Shown: piece by piece, positions 10,109 to 18,768 of the stretch
How the letters are laid out: each line of letters starts with the position of its first letter
Position numbering within the stretch: position 1 is the stretch's first letter
Assembly: GCF_013403955.1 (NCBI RefSeq)
Contig: NZ_JABFDG010000009.1
Span: 121,408 to 185,407, forward strand
Source of the DNA: Winogradskyella vidalii
Lineage (GTDB): Bacteria > Bacteroidota > Bacteroidia > Flavobacteriales > Flavobacteriaceae
Direction of reading: 5' to 3'
DNA length: 64,000 bases
Notes under the pieces: model-generated
Database searches by the model: none
Seen by the model: only the letters and a program-made list of their open reading frames with translations
What the model was told of the DNA's origin: nothing
Translations under genes and position numbers: made by a program

Positions 10109-10116
10109 CAAAGTTA
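10109..10116 (-). promoter_or_regulatory. Candidate -7 box for rsfS-ftsH
   Basis: Read on the minus strand this is TAACTTTG followed by CA, an exact TAnnTTTG match 20 bases upstream of the rsfS ATG. The divergent birA gene starts 74 bases further away. Confidence 0.5.
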
Positions 10117-10182
10117 TTATTTTTTTAGTTCTTGTGCGCTCTAAATGTCATAAGAAAACTATAAAATATAATTACCCATTTT

Positions 10183-10914
10183 ATGTACATAATCAAACTT
10201 GATGCCATTGACTCTACAAATACCTATCTAAAAGACTTGGTGTCTGTTGGATTACCAAATGATTATACTGTTGTTGTTGCTGAAACACAGGCTAAAGGTC
10301 GGGGGCAAATGGGAGCAAAGTGGCAAGCTGAAAAAGGTAAAAACCTTACCGTTAGTGTGTTTAAGAGAATGCCGTCTTTTAAGGTTAGCAATCAGTTTTA
10401 TATAAGTATGTCTGTTTCGTTGGCGATTTTTAAAGCTTTAAGTACGTTTAAAATTCCACAATTACATATTAAATGGCCTAACGACATTTTGTCAGCAGAC
10501 AAAAAATTATGTGGTATTTTAATTGAAAATGTCATAAAAAATAATGCCCTTCAGGGAACTGTTGTTGGATTTGGATTAAATGTTAATCAGAAATTTTTTG
10601 ATAATTTGCCTAAAGCATCCTCTATGAGTTTGGTCACTGGGGTACTTTATAATAGAGATGAAGTTTTAGCTGAAATCTTAAAACAGTTAAAATTTTATTT
10701 TGAAGCTTTAGAAGCTGAAAGACTAACAGAAATAAAATTAGAATACGAAAGCCTATTATTTAGAAAAAATAAACCCTCAACTTTTATAACGCCTAAAAAT
10801 GAATATTTCACTGGGATTATTAAAGGCGTAGCTGAAAACGGACTGTTACAAGTCTTGACTGAAGATGAAATTATTAAAACGTTTGAACTTAAAGAGGTGC
10901 AATTATTATACTAA
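10183..10914 (+). CDS. birA: Biotin--[acetyl-CoA-carboxylase] ligase
   Basis: Activates biotin to biotinyl-AMP and attaches it to the carboxylase carrier protein. 243 residues with only the catalytic and C-terminal domains. The N-terminal winged-helix repressor domain of E. coli BirA is absent, so this is a monofunctional ligase. Visible motifs are LDAIDSTNTYLKD, the biotin-binding loop ETQAKGRGQMGAKW, IKWPNDILSADKKLCGILIEN and GFGLNVNQ. The C-terminal SH3-like segment ends in FELKEVQLLY. The final codons and stop lie inside the terminator stem (10891-10926). It is divergent from rsfS. Confidence 0.95.
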   Translation: MYIIKLDAIDSTNTYLKDLVSVGLPNDYTVVVAETQAKGRGQMGAKWQAEKGKNLTVSVFKRMPSFKVSNQFYISMSVSLAIFKALSTFKIPQLHIKWPNDILSADKKLCGILIENVIKNNALQGTVVGFGLNVNQKFFDNLPKASSMSLVTGVLYNRDEVLAEILKQLKFYFEALEAERLTEIKLEYESLLFRKNKPSTFITPKNEYFTGIIKGVAENGLLQVLTEDEIIKTFELKEVQLLY

Positions 10915-10930
10915 TTGCACCTCTTTTAAT
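10891..10930 (+). terminator. Terminator overlapping the 3' end of birA
   Basis: A 15-base perfect stem: AAAGAGGTGCAATTA at 10891-10905 pairs with 10912-10926, with a 6-base loop. The left arm encodes the last residues of BirA and the stop codon opens the right arm. Only four T residues follow, so it may work partly as a 3' stabilising hairpin. Confidence 0.7.
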
Positions 10931-11002
10931 TTAAATGGTGAGAGCATCACGATGCTATGCTTATGCTAGTGAAATTATCAGTTAGACTGATTAACTTTAG
11001 AA

Positions 11003-11398
11003 TTAAATTTTAGTTTTCATATTAGTAACCAAAGTCTCTATAAATTTAGTGATTGGGCCTTTAATCATCATGCCCATCATGGCATTAAATTCACCTTCAA
11101 AATTTAATTTTACATCGGTTTTGTTTGCCTCAATTTCAGTAATATCAGCAATTAAAGCAAAATCTAGTTTTCCTCCAGCAGCACCTAAAACAATTCTACT
11201 ATGAGGAATAGCTTCCTTCTTTTTCAAAACAATTTCTGGCATTCCTTTTAAAGCAAATAGAAACTTATCATTTTCTAATACTTCAAATTTGCTAATGTTT
11301 TCTGGCATTAGGCTTTCAAAATTTTTAACATCGGAAAGAAAATTAAAGGTTTCTTCTGCTGATTTATCTAAAGTTACTTTAGGAGATTCTAATTTCAT
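11003..11398 (-). CDS. SRPBCC (START-like) family protein
   Basis: 131 residues, cytoplasmic, no signal peptide. The pattern is that of the helix-grip SRPBCC fold: an N-terminal beta strand and helix TLDKSAEETFNFLSDVKNFESLMPENI, central strands KFLFALKGMPEIVLKKKE, and a long C-terminal helix IKGPITKFIETLVTNMKTKI. Members bind hydrophobic ligands or act as cyclases, but this clade has no assigned ligand. It lies downstream of pyrE on the same strand with a 100-base gap. Flavobacterial relatives are often found beside pyrE, but no functional link can be read. Confidence 0.75.
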   Translation of the reverse strand: MKLESPKVTLDKSAEETFNFLSDVKNFESLMPENISKFEVLENDKFLFALKGMPEIVLKKKEAIPHSRIVLGAAGGKLDFALIADITEIEANKTDVKLNFEGEFNAMMGMMIKGPITKFIETLVTNMKTKI

Positions 11399-11498
11399 GT
11401 GTATTCTGTTAAGTTGTTTTTATTTCGTCGTTAAGTATTTGTGTTATGTTAAGGCTTAATTAGTATAACAACTAAACGACTTTGTGATATTTTCTATA

Positions 11499-12143
11499 TC
11501 AATTAGCATTCCATTCGCTTGGATTCGCATTCCATTGTGCTAAAATGTCTTGTTGTTCTTTAGTTATATAAAACGTTTCAACAGCTTGTTCTAAGAGATT
11601 TTCGTAATTGCCAAGTGTGTAAAGTTCAACATTAGCATCTTTAAAGTTTTTAGTAGCAACTTCAAAACCATATGAGAAGATGGCAACCATTCCTTTAACA
11701 TTAACCTCGGCTTCGTTCAGTGCTTTTACAGCATTGAGGCTACTCATCCCTGTACTAATTAAATCTTCAACGACAACTACAGTCTGACCTTTTTCAATAT
11801 ACCCTTCAATTTGGTTTTGACGACCGTGTTTTTTAGCTTCTGGTCTAACATAAACAAAAGGTAGATTTAAATATTCAGCCACTAATGCACCAATACCAAT
11901 AGCTCCTGTTGCAACACCAGCAATAACATCTGGTTTGCCATAAAGTTCTTCAATATTTTTAGCGATTGTTGCTCTAATATAATTTCTAATAGTTGGAAAT
12001 GATAGTACTATTCTGTTGTCGCAATAGATTGGCGATTTCCAGCCAGAAGCCCAAGTAAAAGGGTCATTGGGTTGTAGTTTTATGGCATTAATTTGCAATA
12101 AAACCTCTGCTGTTTCTTTGGCAATTTCTTTGTTAAAAATCAT
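11499..12143 (-). CDS. pyrE: Orotate phosphoribosyltransferase
   Basis: Transfers ribose-5-phosphate from PRPP to orotate to give OMP in pyrimidine synthesis. 214 residues. The PRPP-binding motif VVVVEDLISTGMSS is complete. FTWASGWKSPIYCDNR carries the substrate-binding Lys region, and FVYVRPEAKKHGRQNQIEG is the flexible catalytic loop. The minus-strand sequence just upstream contains TATTTTTG (12148-12155), only five bases from the ATG, which would make the message nearly leaderless; this may be chance. It is divergent from the NUDIX gene. Confidence 0.96.
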   Translation of the reverse strand: MIFNKEIAKETAEVLLQINAIKLQPNDPFTWASGWKSPIYCDNRIVLSFPTIRNYIRATIAKNIEELYGKPDVIAGVATGAIGIGALVAEYLNLPFVYVRPEAKKHGRQNQIEGYIEKGQTVVVVEDLISTGMSSLNAVKALNEAEVNVKGMVAIFSYGFEVATKNFKDANVELYTLGNYENLLEQAVETFYITKEQQDILAQWNANPSEWNAN

Positions 12144-12263
12144 ATTACAAAAATAAGTATTTTTAGAGGTTAGAAAATTTTAATTGAAAATAAATTTCAT
12201 TTCAAATTATTTCTCGTAAAAAATAATATTTTTACAGTAGAAAAGTTGAAACATACTAAATTT

Positions 12264-12845
12264 ATGTACACCATTTATGTAGGGGATAAGCCTATAATTT
12301 TAACTACTAAAGTAGAAAAAGAAACTGATTTTAAATCTTATCTTTTAAATTCTGTCAATATTGGAAAGGTGATTAAGACCTTGAATAATACTGATTTAAA
12401 GGCTGTGCATCTAATTCATAAAAATGAAGATAAGCTGCTTAAAAAGTTTCTAAAACTATTGCCCAATGTCATTGCAGGTGGCGGAAAAGTCTATAATTCT
12501 AAAAATGAAATCCTTTTTATTTATAGAAATAATAAGTGGGATTTACCAAAAGGAAAAGCCGAACGCAAAGAAACTATTGAGGAAACTGCTATTCGTGAAG
12601 TGGAGGAGGAGACTCGTGTTGAAGGTTTAAAAATTGTCAAACCATTACCTGTAACGTATCATATTTTTAAGCGTCACGGTAAGCATCGAATAAAAATTAC
12701 GCATTGGTTTGAAATGTCATCCGATTTTGACGGAGAACTAATTCCACAAAAAAATGAAGGGATTACTAAAGTAGAATGGTTAGATGAAAAAGCTTCCCAA
12801 AAAGCCTTAGAAAATAGCTATGCTAATATTAGAATTTTAGTTTAG
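12264..12845 (+). CDS. NUDIX hydrolase
   Basis: Hydrolyses a nucleoside diphosphate linked to another moiety; the substrate is unknown. The C-terminal half holds the Nudix box, running from GKAERKETIEETAIRE to VEEETRV, and is complete for the Mg-binding glutamates (GX5EX7REUXEEXGU). The N-terminal 70 residues (MYTIYVGDKPIILTT) are typical of a Bacteroidota subgroup and carry no obvious second domain. I place the start at ATG 12264 (193 residues). A TTG at 12246 would add six residues, but relatives begin at the MY-V-D-KPIIL motif. It is divergent from pyrE and probably monocistronic. Confidence 0.85.
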   Translation: MYTIYVGDKPIILTTKVEKETDFKSYLLNSVNIGKVIKTLNNTDLKAVHLIHKNEDKLLKKFLKLLPNVIAGGGKVYNSKNEILFIYRNNKWDLPKGKAERKETIEETAIREVEEETRVEGLKIVKPLPVTYHIFKRHGKHRIKITHWFEMSSDFDGELIPQKNEGITKVEWLDEKASQKALENSYANIRILV

Positions 12846-13055
12846 GTTTTAGATTCTTAGGTTGGTGATTGCAATAGCAAAACACTTCTGTAGATATATT
12901 ATCAATTGAAAAACTCCATTTTTCAGGTTGATTGATAACAATAATGTATCTGTTCATTTATAGCGCATTACACTATTAGGATTTTGAGTAATTGTATATG
13001 ATTTTTTGATTGGTTTCACCTGCCGTTAAAAATTAATTTGAAGTTTTAAACTCGT

Positions 13056-14024
13056 CTATTCATGGACGATGATTTGTTGATTTCTGAGCTGTTTTATAAT
13101 TTTTTTTATATAATCTTGTTTGTTATTTTTATCTAAAAGTCCATCTTCTAGTGTAGTCGCAAACCATTCTGAAAATACTTTTGCACCTTTATGATTTAGG
13201 TGTTGTAAATCTCCAAACTCAGAATTATTAAGAGGGAATTTTGAGAAATCTATATATTCTATATTTGCATATCTCATAGTAAGGAGCTTTTTATAGATAG
13301 CTTCGTTGTGATATTCATTATATTTTTTATGTAGAGGACTTCTTATTAAAATAACTCTTTTATCATTTTCTTTACAAAATTTAATTAACGCATCTAAATA
13401 GGATAGGTTAGTTTCAGAAAGTTCTATTTTTTCCACTAAAACGTTATCTTTAATACTATTTTGACTGTTTAGTATTGAGTCTGTTTTGTTTCTTTCTAAA
13501 TATAAATAGCCTCCTAATTGGTTTAAGTAAGCGGAGTTTTTTTTAAAAACTCTAGTCGATTTAGTGTTAAGAGAAAGTGCTAATGCATTGGTATAAGCTA
13601 AAGGATTATGTTTTAATAATAATAAGTTATCGTTAAAATCTGTAAAAGAAGCATACAAAGGATATTTATAAGCTAAGTATTTATCACTCCAGATCCATTG
13701 GTTGATATCTTTAACTATTTGATTGTTTGTGAATTCAACAAACACTGTTTCTATCGATGGGTTTTGTTTAATAAATTCTTTAGTTTTAATGTAACTATAA
13801 AGATAAGAATCGCCTGATTGTGATAAGTTTTTAAAATTTGGAATAAGGGAGTCATTATAGGCGCATTCTGAGTGGGAGTGACCAATAACAATGTGTTTTA
13901 CATCTTTTGGCAACTTAAAGTTAGTATACTTTCTTTCTAATAGCGAGGTGCCAATTATGAGTAAAGCAATTAGGCCTATGAAAAAGCATATAATTAATGC
14001 GATACGTTTAATGAATAATCTCAT
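13056..14024 (-). CDS. SGNH-like membrane-anchored esterase/transferase, partner of an MBOAT protein
   Basis: 322 residues. One N-terminal transmembrane anchor (about 8-28) leaves the rest outside the cytoplasm. SGNH-type landmarks are IGHSHSE, where Ser50 is the likely nucleophile, a FVEFTNNQI stretch at the position of the Asn block, and GDLQHLNHKG with Asp272 and His275 or His278 completing a triad. It starts two bases after the MBOAT stop, so the two are translated as a pair. This mirrors AlgI-AlgJ/X and DltB-DltD, where an MBOAT passes an acyl group across the membrane and an SGNH protein transfers it to a polymer. The acceptor is unknown. Confidence 0.7.
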   Translation of the reverse strand: MRLFIKRIALIICFFIGLIALLIIGTSLLERKYTNFKLPKDVKHIVIGHSHSECAYNDSLIPNFKNLSQSGDSYLYSYIKTKEFIKQNPSIETVFVEFTNNQIVKDINQWIWSDKYLAYKYPLYASFTDFNDNLLLLKHNPLAYTNALALSLNTKSTRVFKKNSAYLNQLGGYLYLERNKTDSILNSQNSIKDNVLVEKIELSETNLSYLDALIKFCKENDKRVILIRSPLHKKYNEYHNEAIYKKLLTMRYANIEYIDFSKFPLNNSEFGDLQHLNHKGAKVFSEWFATTLEDGLLDKNNKQDYIKKIIKQLRNQQIIVHE

Positions 14025-14026
14025 AG

Positions 14027-15472
14027 TTAAAATTGAAAGTATATAAATTCTTGAGACTTACCTTGGTATATAAAAATGAATAGGGCTATTAAAAGATAAA
14101 AACTCCATCTGTAAGCTCTGTTTTTTATTCTATATATCTGTGCTAATGCATGTTGCCCCTCTCTACCAATCCATTCTATAATCATTAAAAAGCAAATAAA
14201 TAATAGCGTAAGAATACTATCTCTTGAAAGTAGTTGAGGCATAGTAAATAGAGAACTTGAAAATATTTCAGAAATATAAGCTAAGGCATGCTTAATTGTG
14301 CGTGATCTAAAAAATATCCAAGCAAAAACAGTCAAACTAAAAGTAATTAGCATAAACAGAAATTCTTTAATATTTGGCAGAAATTTATCTTTCGCTACAG
14401 TATTTAAATGATTTCTGTTATTATTAGTAAGAAAAATAGGTAAAAAATAAATAGCATTTAATGCTCCCCAAGCTATAAAAGTCCAATTCGCACCATGCCA
14501 AAACCCGCTAACTATGAAAATTATAAAAACATTTCGAATTTTAATCGCAGTAGTTCCCAAACTACCACCTAAAGGTATATAGAGGTAATCTCTAAACCAT
14601 GTTGAAAGTGAAATGTGCCAACGTCTCCAAAATTCTGCAATATCTCTAGAAAAGTATGGAAAGGCAAAATTTTGTTTTAGATTAAAACCGAAAAGTTTTG
14701 CGACACCAATAGCTATGTCTGAATAGCCTGAAAAATCACCATAAATTTGAAACGTAAAAAAAACAGCTCCTAAAACCAAAGTGCTTCCTGAATATTCAGA
14801 AGAGTTATTGAAAATTATATTCGCATATTGTGCACAATTATCTGCAATGACTACTTTTTTAAATAAGCCCCAAAGTATTTGTCGTATGCCATCAACAGCT
14901 TTTGTATAATCAAAATGTCGTTTTATGTAAAATTGAGGTAGTAAGTTAGTCGCACGTTCAATAGGTCCGGCAACTAACTGAGGAAAGAAACTAACAAATG
15001 CGGCAAAAGCAATAAAGTCTTTTGTTGGTGCTAACTTTTCTTTATAAATATCGATAGAGTAGCTCAGTGTTTGAAAGGTATAAAAGCTTATTCCGACAGG
15101 TAAAATGATATTAAGAGAATTAGCACTTATTTGAGTGCCAAAAAAAGAAAAAGCCGTTATAAAATTATCTAAGAAGAAATTAAAATACTTAAAGAATCCA
15201 AGGAAACCTAAGTTAATTATAATGCTTGTCCATAAAAGAATTTTCCTTTTAGTTATATTCTTTTGCTTAGATAAACCAATACCAATTAGATAATCTACTA
15301 TAGTGCTAAATAAAATTAAAGACAAAAAACGCCAATCCCACCATCCATAAAATATATAACTAGCTACAACTATAAGTAGGTTTTGTAGCTTAAGATTTTT
15401 ATGAGTTAAACACCAATATAAAATAAAAATAATAGGTAAAAATACTGCAAAGTCAATAGAGTTAAATAACAT
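14027..15472 (-). CDS. MBOAT family O-acyltransferase (AlgI-like)
   Basis: 481 residues with about eleven membrane segments. The N-terminus MLFNSIDFAVFLPIIF is typical for AlgI-type proteins. Signature blocks are FFPQLVAGPIERA, FTFQIYGDFSGYSDIAIG, DIAEFWRRWHISLSTWFRDYLYIPLGG and SGFWHGANWTF with the conserved catalytic His326. The family transfers acetyl or other acyl groups from a cytoplasmic donor to an exported polymer. No alginate or dlt genes are nearby, so the substrate (exopolysaccharide, O-antigen or glycan) is open. It is first gene of a two-gene unit with the SGNH protein. Confidence 0.92.
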   Translation of the reverse strand: MLFNSIDFAVFLPIIFILYWCLTHKNLKLQNLLIVVASYIFYGWWDWRFLSLILFSTIVDYLIGIGLSKQKNITKRKILLWTSIIINLGFLGFFKYFNFFLDNFITAFSFFGTQISANSLNIILPVGISFYTFQTLSYSIDIYKEKLAPTKDFIAFAAFVSFFPQLVAGPIERATNLLPQFYIKRHFDYTKAVDGIRQILWGLFKKVVIADNCAQYANIIFNNSSEYSGSTLVLGAVFFTFQIYGDFSGYSDIAIGVAKLFGFNLKQNFAFPYFSRDIAEFWRRWHISLSTWFRDYLYIPLGGSLGTTAIKIRNVFIIFIVSGFWHGANWTFIAWGALNAIYFLPIFLTNNNRNHLNTVAKDKFLPNIKEFLFMLITFSLTVFAWIFFRSRTIKHALAYISEIFSSSLFTMPQLLSRDSILTLLFICFLMIIEWIGREGQHALAQIYRIKNRAYRWSFYLLIALFIFIYQGKSQEFIYFQF

Positions 15473-15581
15473 TATTTTAGTCTCCTAGTTTAGTTAGTTG
15501 TTTTAATTGAAGTGAGATTTTATTAGTGATTTTAATATTGATGTTAGTGTTGTCTGTAATATAAATAATGGTATTGTAAAT

Positions 15582-17339
15582 TTATTTTACACGATAAACA
15601 GGATACTGTAAATGTGCTGTTTCATAATGCTTACTCTGTTTATGCAACCAATCTAATTGCGCATACCAGCTATTTGCAAAATCTTCATCGTAACTAATTT
15701 TTACATTAAACTCCATTTGAAGTTTTTTATTGTTTTTTAGAAGTTCTTCAGCTCTGTCTTCCCAAACATAGGCAGAAAAACCTTCTTTTTGTTGTAAAAT
15801 AGTATCAAAGAAATTCCAGTTAAAAAATGAATCTGGTGCGCTTGGCTCTAATGTTTCTATTAAATAACGCATCGCTTTTTGATTGGTCGAGATTAAATAA
15901 TCTCCTTTTCTAAAGGTGACTTTTTTAATTGATGTATTTACGTTGGTATTGTAATGTGTATAATGACCTTCGTAAGGGGATGTTCTGGTTTTAAAAGCGC
16001 CAATTTTATAGGACTCCACAGATATTGTAGTATCGTTTTTAAATGTTGTGAATTCAACCTTATTTAATTTTAATAAATCGGTAACATTGTGCCAGCCTTG
16101 TGGAATGATATATGCTTTTGGTATGAGAACAGAATCTGTGGCCTTAAAATAATCTTGATAATCAATGGCTTTAGTAAACGGTTTTGATTGGTCATATTTT
16201 AGGCGTTTTGCGCCAGTTAATTCACTAGGAATCATTTCACCTTCATAGCCTTTAAAATTTAAGGTCGATGATTTTGTAGTGTCCACAGCCCAATTTATAG
16301 GGTAGCTTTTTCCGGCAGACCATAATTTGGTTTGCTCTTTTCGGAGTTGAGCGATTTTTTCACCTTGTTCTTCGGTAATTTCAATCATGCTTTTCATTAA
16401 CTCGTAGGTACCTTCAACACGTTGCTTGTAAGGTTTTAACATATGTGTTTCAACCATCATTCCTAAAGTATTAAATAAAGTGGTGTAACCTGTAGAGTAT
16501 CTTGGTGAGTCTAAAAATTGCGTAAATCCAGAATCTGGTGTGCGATTAAAGACATTGACATACGGGGTAATATCCCAAGATTTTGCTTCTAGCTTCTGCT
16601 CTAAAGCAGGTTGTATTTCGGAATGTGAAAATTCACCCAAATGTCCACCTAATTTATTATGTTGTGTAAATAAATGGGTTAAAGTATATTGGTAGTCTGC
16701 TCCATTACTAACGTGGTTGTCAATAAAAACATCGGGTTGTACCAGGTGGAAAATTTGTGCAAAAGCTTTGGCATTTTTAGTGTCTGCTTTTATAAAATCG
16801 CGATTTAAATCGTAATTTCTAGCATTACCTCTAAACCCGTAAGCTTTAGGGCCATTTTGGTTCGTTCTGCTGGTAGAGTTTCTATTAAGACTACCTCCAA
16901 TATTGTAAATAGGAATGGTAACAACAATAGTGTTTTTTGGTGCTTCAATTTTTCCTTCAGCAAAATCTCTAAAAAGCATCATAGTCGCATCAATACCATC
17001 AGATTCTCCAGGATGAATACCGTTGTTAATGAGTAGAATTCTGTGGTTTTCTCTTAAGGTTTCAAAATCATCTCCAGAACCTTTCATGTTTAAAGTGACC
17101 ATATGTAGTGGTTCTCCAGAATCGGTTTCTCCCATATTTTGGATTGTAATTTCAGAATATGATTTGGCTAATGCGTTATAATAGTCAATCGTTTCTTGAT
17201 AAGTTGCCGTTTCTAAACCTTTACTTTTTTCAAAAACAGTAGTGGAATTGAAAGGAAAGTTAGTTGGAGGTGTAGGAGCTGTTTTGGTATCGTCATTACA
17301 AGCGATTAAAAATAAGGCTAATACTAGTAATTTTTTCAT
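15582..17339 (-). CDS. M14-family zinc carboxypeptidase, lipoprotein
   Basis: 585 residues. The lipoprotein signal ends at Cys14 (LALFLIAC), so it is predicted to be anchored to an envelope membrane. The M14 zinc site is visible: His109 and Glu112 in NGIHPGESDG and His209 in DNHVSNG, with the catalytic Glu298 in GMMVETHML. Substrate-side residues include NRNSTSR and NARNYDLNRDF. The C-terminal 250 residues form a second region with no recognised domain. It probably trims peptides outside the cytoplasm. It is divergent, at 39 bases, from the small STAS-like gene. Confidence 0.88.
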   Translation of the reverse strand: MKKLLVLALFLIACNDDTKTAPTPPTNFPFNSTTVFEKSKGLETATYQETIDYYNALAKSYSEITIQNMGETDSGEPLHMVTLNMKGSGDDFETLRENHRILLINNGIHPGESDGIDATMMLFRDFAEGKIEAPKNTIVVTIPIYNIGGSLNRNSTSRTNQNGPKAYGFRGNARNYDLNRDFIKADTKNAKAFAQIFHLVQPDVFIDNHVSNGADYQYTLTHLFTQHNKLGGHLGEFSHSEIQPALEQKLEAKSWDITPYVNVFNRTPDSGFTQFLDSPRYSTGYTTLFNTLGMMVETHMLKPYKQRVEGTYELMKSMIEITEEQGEKIAQLRKEQTKLWSAGKSYPINWAVDTTKSSTLNFKGYEGEMIPSELTGAKRLKYDQSKPFTKAIDYQDYFKATDSVLIPKAYIIPQGWHNVTDLLKLNKVEFTTFKNDTTISVESYKIGAFKTRTSPYEGHYTHYNTNVNTSIKKVTFRKGDYLISTNQKAMRYLIETLEPSAPDSFFNWNFFDTILQQKEGFSAYVWEDRAEELLKNNKKLQMEFNVKISYDEDFANSWYAQLDWLHKQSKHYETAHLQYPVYRVK

Positions 17340-17378
17340 TTGATAGAGTTTGAGATAAATTTACTTATATTTATTAAT

Positions 17379-17747
17379 ATGAAAACATATAAACTTAGCT
17401 TTGGTTGTATTACCATTCTTAAGTCTAATATTGCTGAGGTTATTATTGACGAAGGTATACTAATGGATTTAAAAATGGTTGATGCTTATCATTCTTTTTT
17501 GATAGCGAAGCTGGAAGCGCCATTTTTATTATTAATTAATAAAAAGCACGCTTACACCTACACGTTTGAGGCTCAAAAAGCTATAATGAATATACCATTG
17601 GTTAAGGCAATGGCAGTGGTTACAGACGTTTATTTTTCTAAATTGGCAACAGATGTTTTGATTAATATTAATAGGGGTAGCGAATGGAATATAAAAACAT
17701 TTGATCGTCATGAAGAAGCCTTAAAATGGCTAGAAGATGCAGGTTGA
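17379..17747 (+). CDS. Small STAS/SpoIIAA-like protein (DUF7793-like)
   Basis: 122 residues, cytoplasmic. The pattern (beta-strand CITILKSNIAEVIIDEGILMD, helix DAYHSFLIAKLEAPFLLLINKK, FEAQKAIMNIPLVKAMAVVTD, then FDRHEEALKWLED) resembles the STAS-like proteins of Bacteroidota, whose C-terminus often reads 'F..EEAL.WL'. No function is known. I chose ATG 17379; a TTG at 17340 would add 13 residues and would abut the divergent peptidase start, so it is unlikely. It is followed by ctlX after 67 bases on the same strand. Confidence 0.6.
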   Translation: MKTYKLSFGCITILKSNIAEVIIDEGILMDLKMVDAYHSFLIAKLEAPFLLLINKKHAYTYTFEAQKAIMNIPLVKAMAVVTDVYFSKLATDVLININRGSEWNIKTFDRHEEALKWLEDAG

Positions 17748-17814
17748 TTTTATGTTTTTTTTATGTAAAAAATGATAACTTCGCGTTTTTAACATACGAC
17801 CCTAATTTTAATAA

Positions 17815-18750
17815 ATGCCACAAACGACTAACACCATATTAATGATTCGTCCTATTAGTTTTAGGATGAATGAACAAACTGCTGTCAATAATTATTTTCA
17901 GGAAGAATTAAACATAAAAAATGCAGAGATTAACGCTAAGGCTCAACAAGAGTTTGATGAGTTGGTCGCTAAATTACAAGCGGTTGGAATTAATGTTATT
18001 ATTGAAGAAGATGATAAATTAAATGACACTCCAGATTCTGTTTTTCCGAATAACTGGGTCAGTTTCCATAATAATGGTGATGTTGCAAAATATCCAATGT
18101 TTGCCGAAAATAGAAGACGAGAACGTCGTGATGAAATTTTTATCAGATTAGAAAAAGAAGGTTTTAGAATTGAAAACATCGTAGATTATACCTCTGCTGA
18201 ACACGAAGAGATTTTTTTAGAAGGTACAGGGAGTGTCATTTTAGATCGCGATAATAGAAAAGCGTATTGTGCATTATCTGCAAGGGCTGATGAGGAATTA
18301 TTTATAGAGTTCTGTGAAGATTTTGAATACAGTCCCATAATATTTACAGCTTATCAGACGGTAGAAAATGAACGTTTACCAATCTATCACACCAATGTAA
18401 TGATGTGTTTGGCTGAAACATTTGCTGTTGTTTGTTTAGACGCGATTGATGATAAAAAAGAGCGTAAAAATCTAATTAAGCATTTAAAGCAGGACGGAAA
18501 GGAAATAATTTCTATTTCGGAAGCACAAATGCATCAATTTGCCGGAAACATGCTACAATTGAAAGGTAAAGATGAGCAGCTTTATTTAATAATGAGTACA
18601 GCAGCACACAAAAGCTTAACGCCTAATCAAGTTACAATTTTAGAAAAATACGGCCCTATTATTTCAAGTTCTCTAGAGACGATTGAAAAGTGTGGTGGCG
18701 GAAGTGCGCGTTGTATGATTGCTGAGGTGTTTTTGCCTCGAGTTAATTAA
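17815..18750 (+). CDS. ctlX: CtlX-type amidinotransferase-fold hydrolase
   Basis: 311 residues, guanidino-modifying superfamily, in the group named for Francisella CtlX, a citrulline ureidase. N-terminal NTILMIRPISFRMNEQTAVNNYFQ, PDSVFPNNWVSFHNNGDVAKYPM, RRERRDEIF, EGTGSVILDRDNRKAYCALS, the His-containing MHQFAGNMLQLKG and the C-terminal GGGSARCMIAEVFLP with nucleophile Cys300 are all present. Substrate (citrulline or arginine-like) is assigned from family knowledge only. A TAACTTCG in the spacer near 17775 is one base off the TAnnTTTG box. It converges closely with the sensor kinase. Confidence 0.82.
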   Translation: MPQTTNTILMIRPISFRMNEQTAVNNYFQEELNIKNAEINAKAQQEFDELVAKLQAVGINVIIEEDDKLNDTPDSVFPNNWVSFHNNGDVAKYPMFAENRRRERRDEIFIRLEKEGFRIENIVDYTSAEHEEIFLEGTGSVILDRDNRKAYCALSARADEELFIEFCEDFEYSPIIFTAYQTVENERLPIYHTNVMMCLAETFAVVCLDAIDDKKERKNLIKHLKQDGKEIISISEAQMHQFAGNMLQLKGKDEQLYLIMSTAAHKSLTPNQVTILEKYGPIISSSLETIEKCGGGSARCMIAEVFLPRVN

Positions 18751-18768
18751 ATCTAGATGTTACTATTA

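Noticed and set aside
12148..12155. TATTTTTG box on the minus strand, upstream of pyrE
   Set aside because: It is five bases from the ATG and has no -33; TAnnTTTG occurs often by chance in AT-rich DNA.
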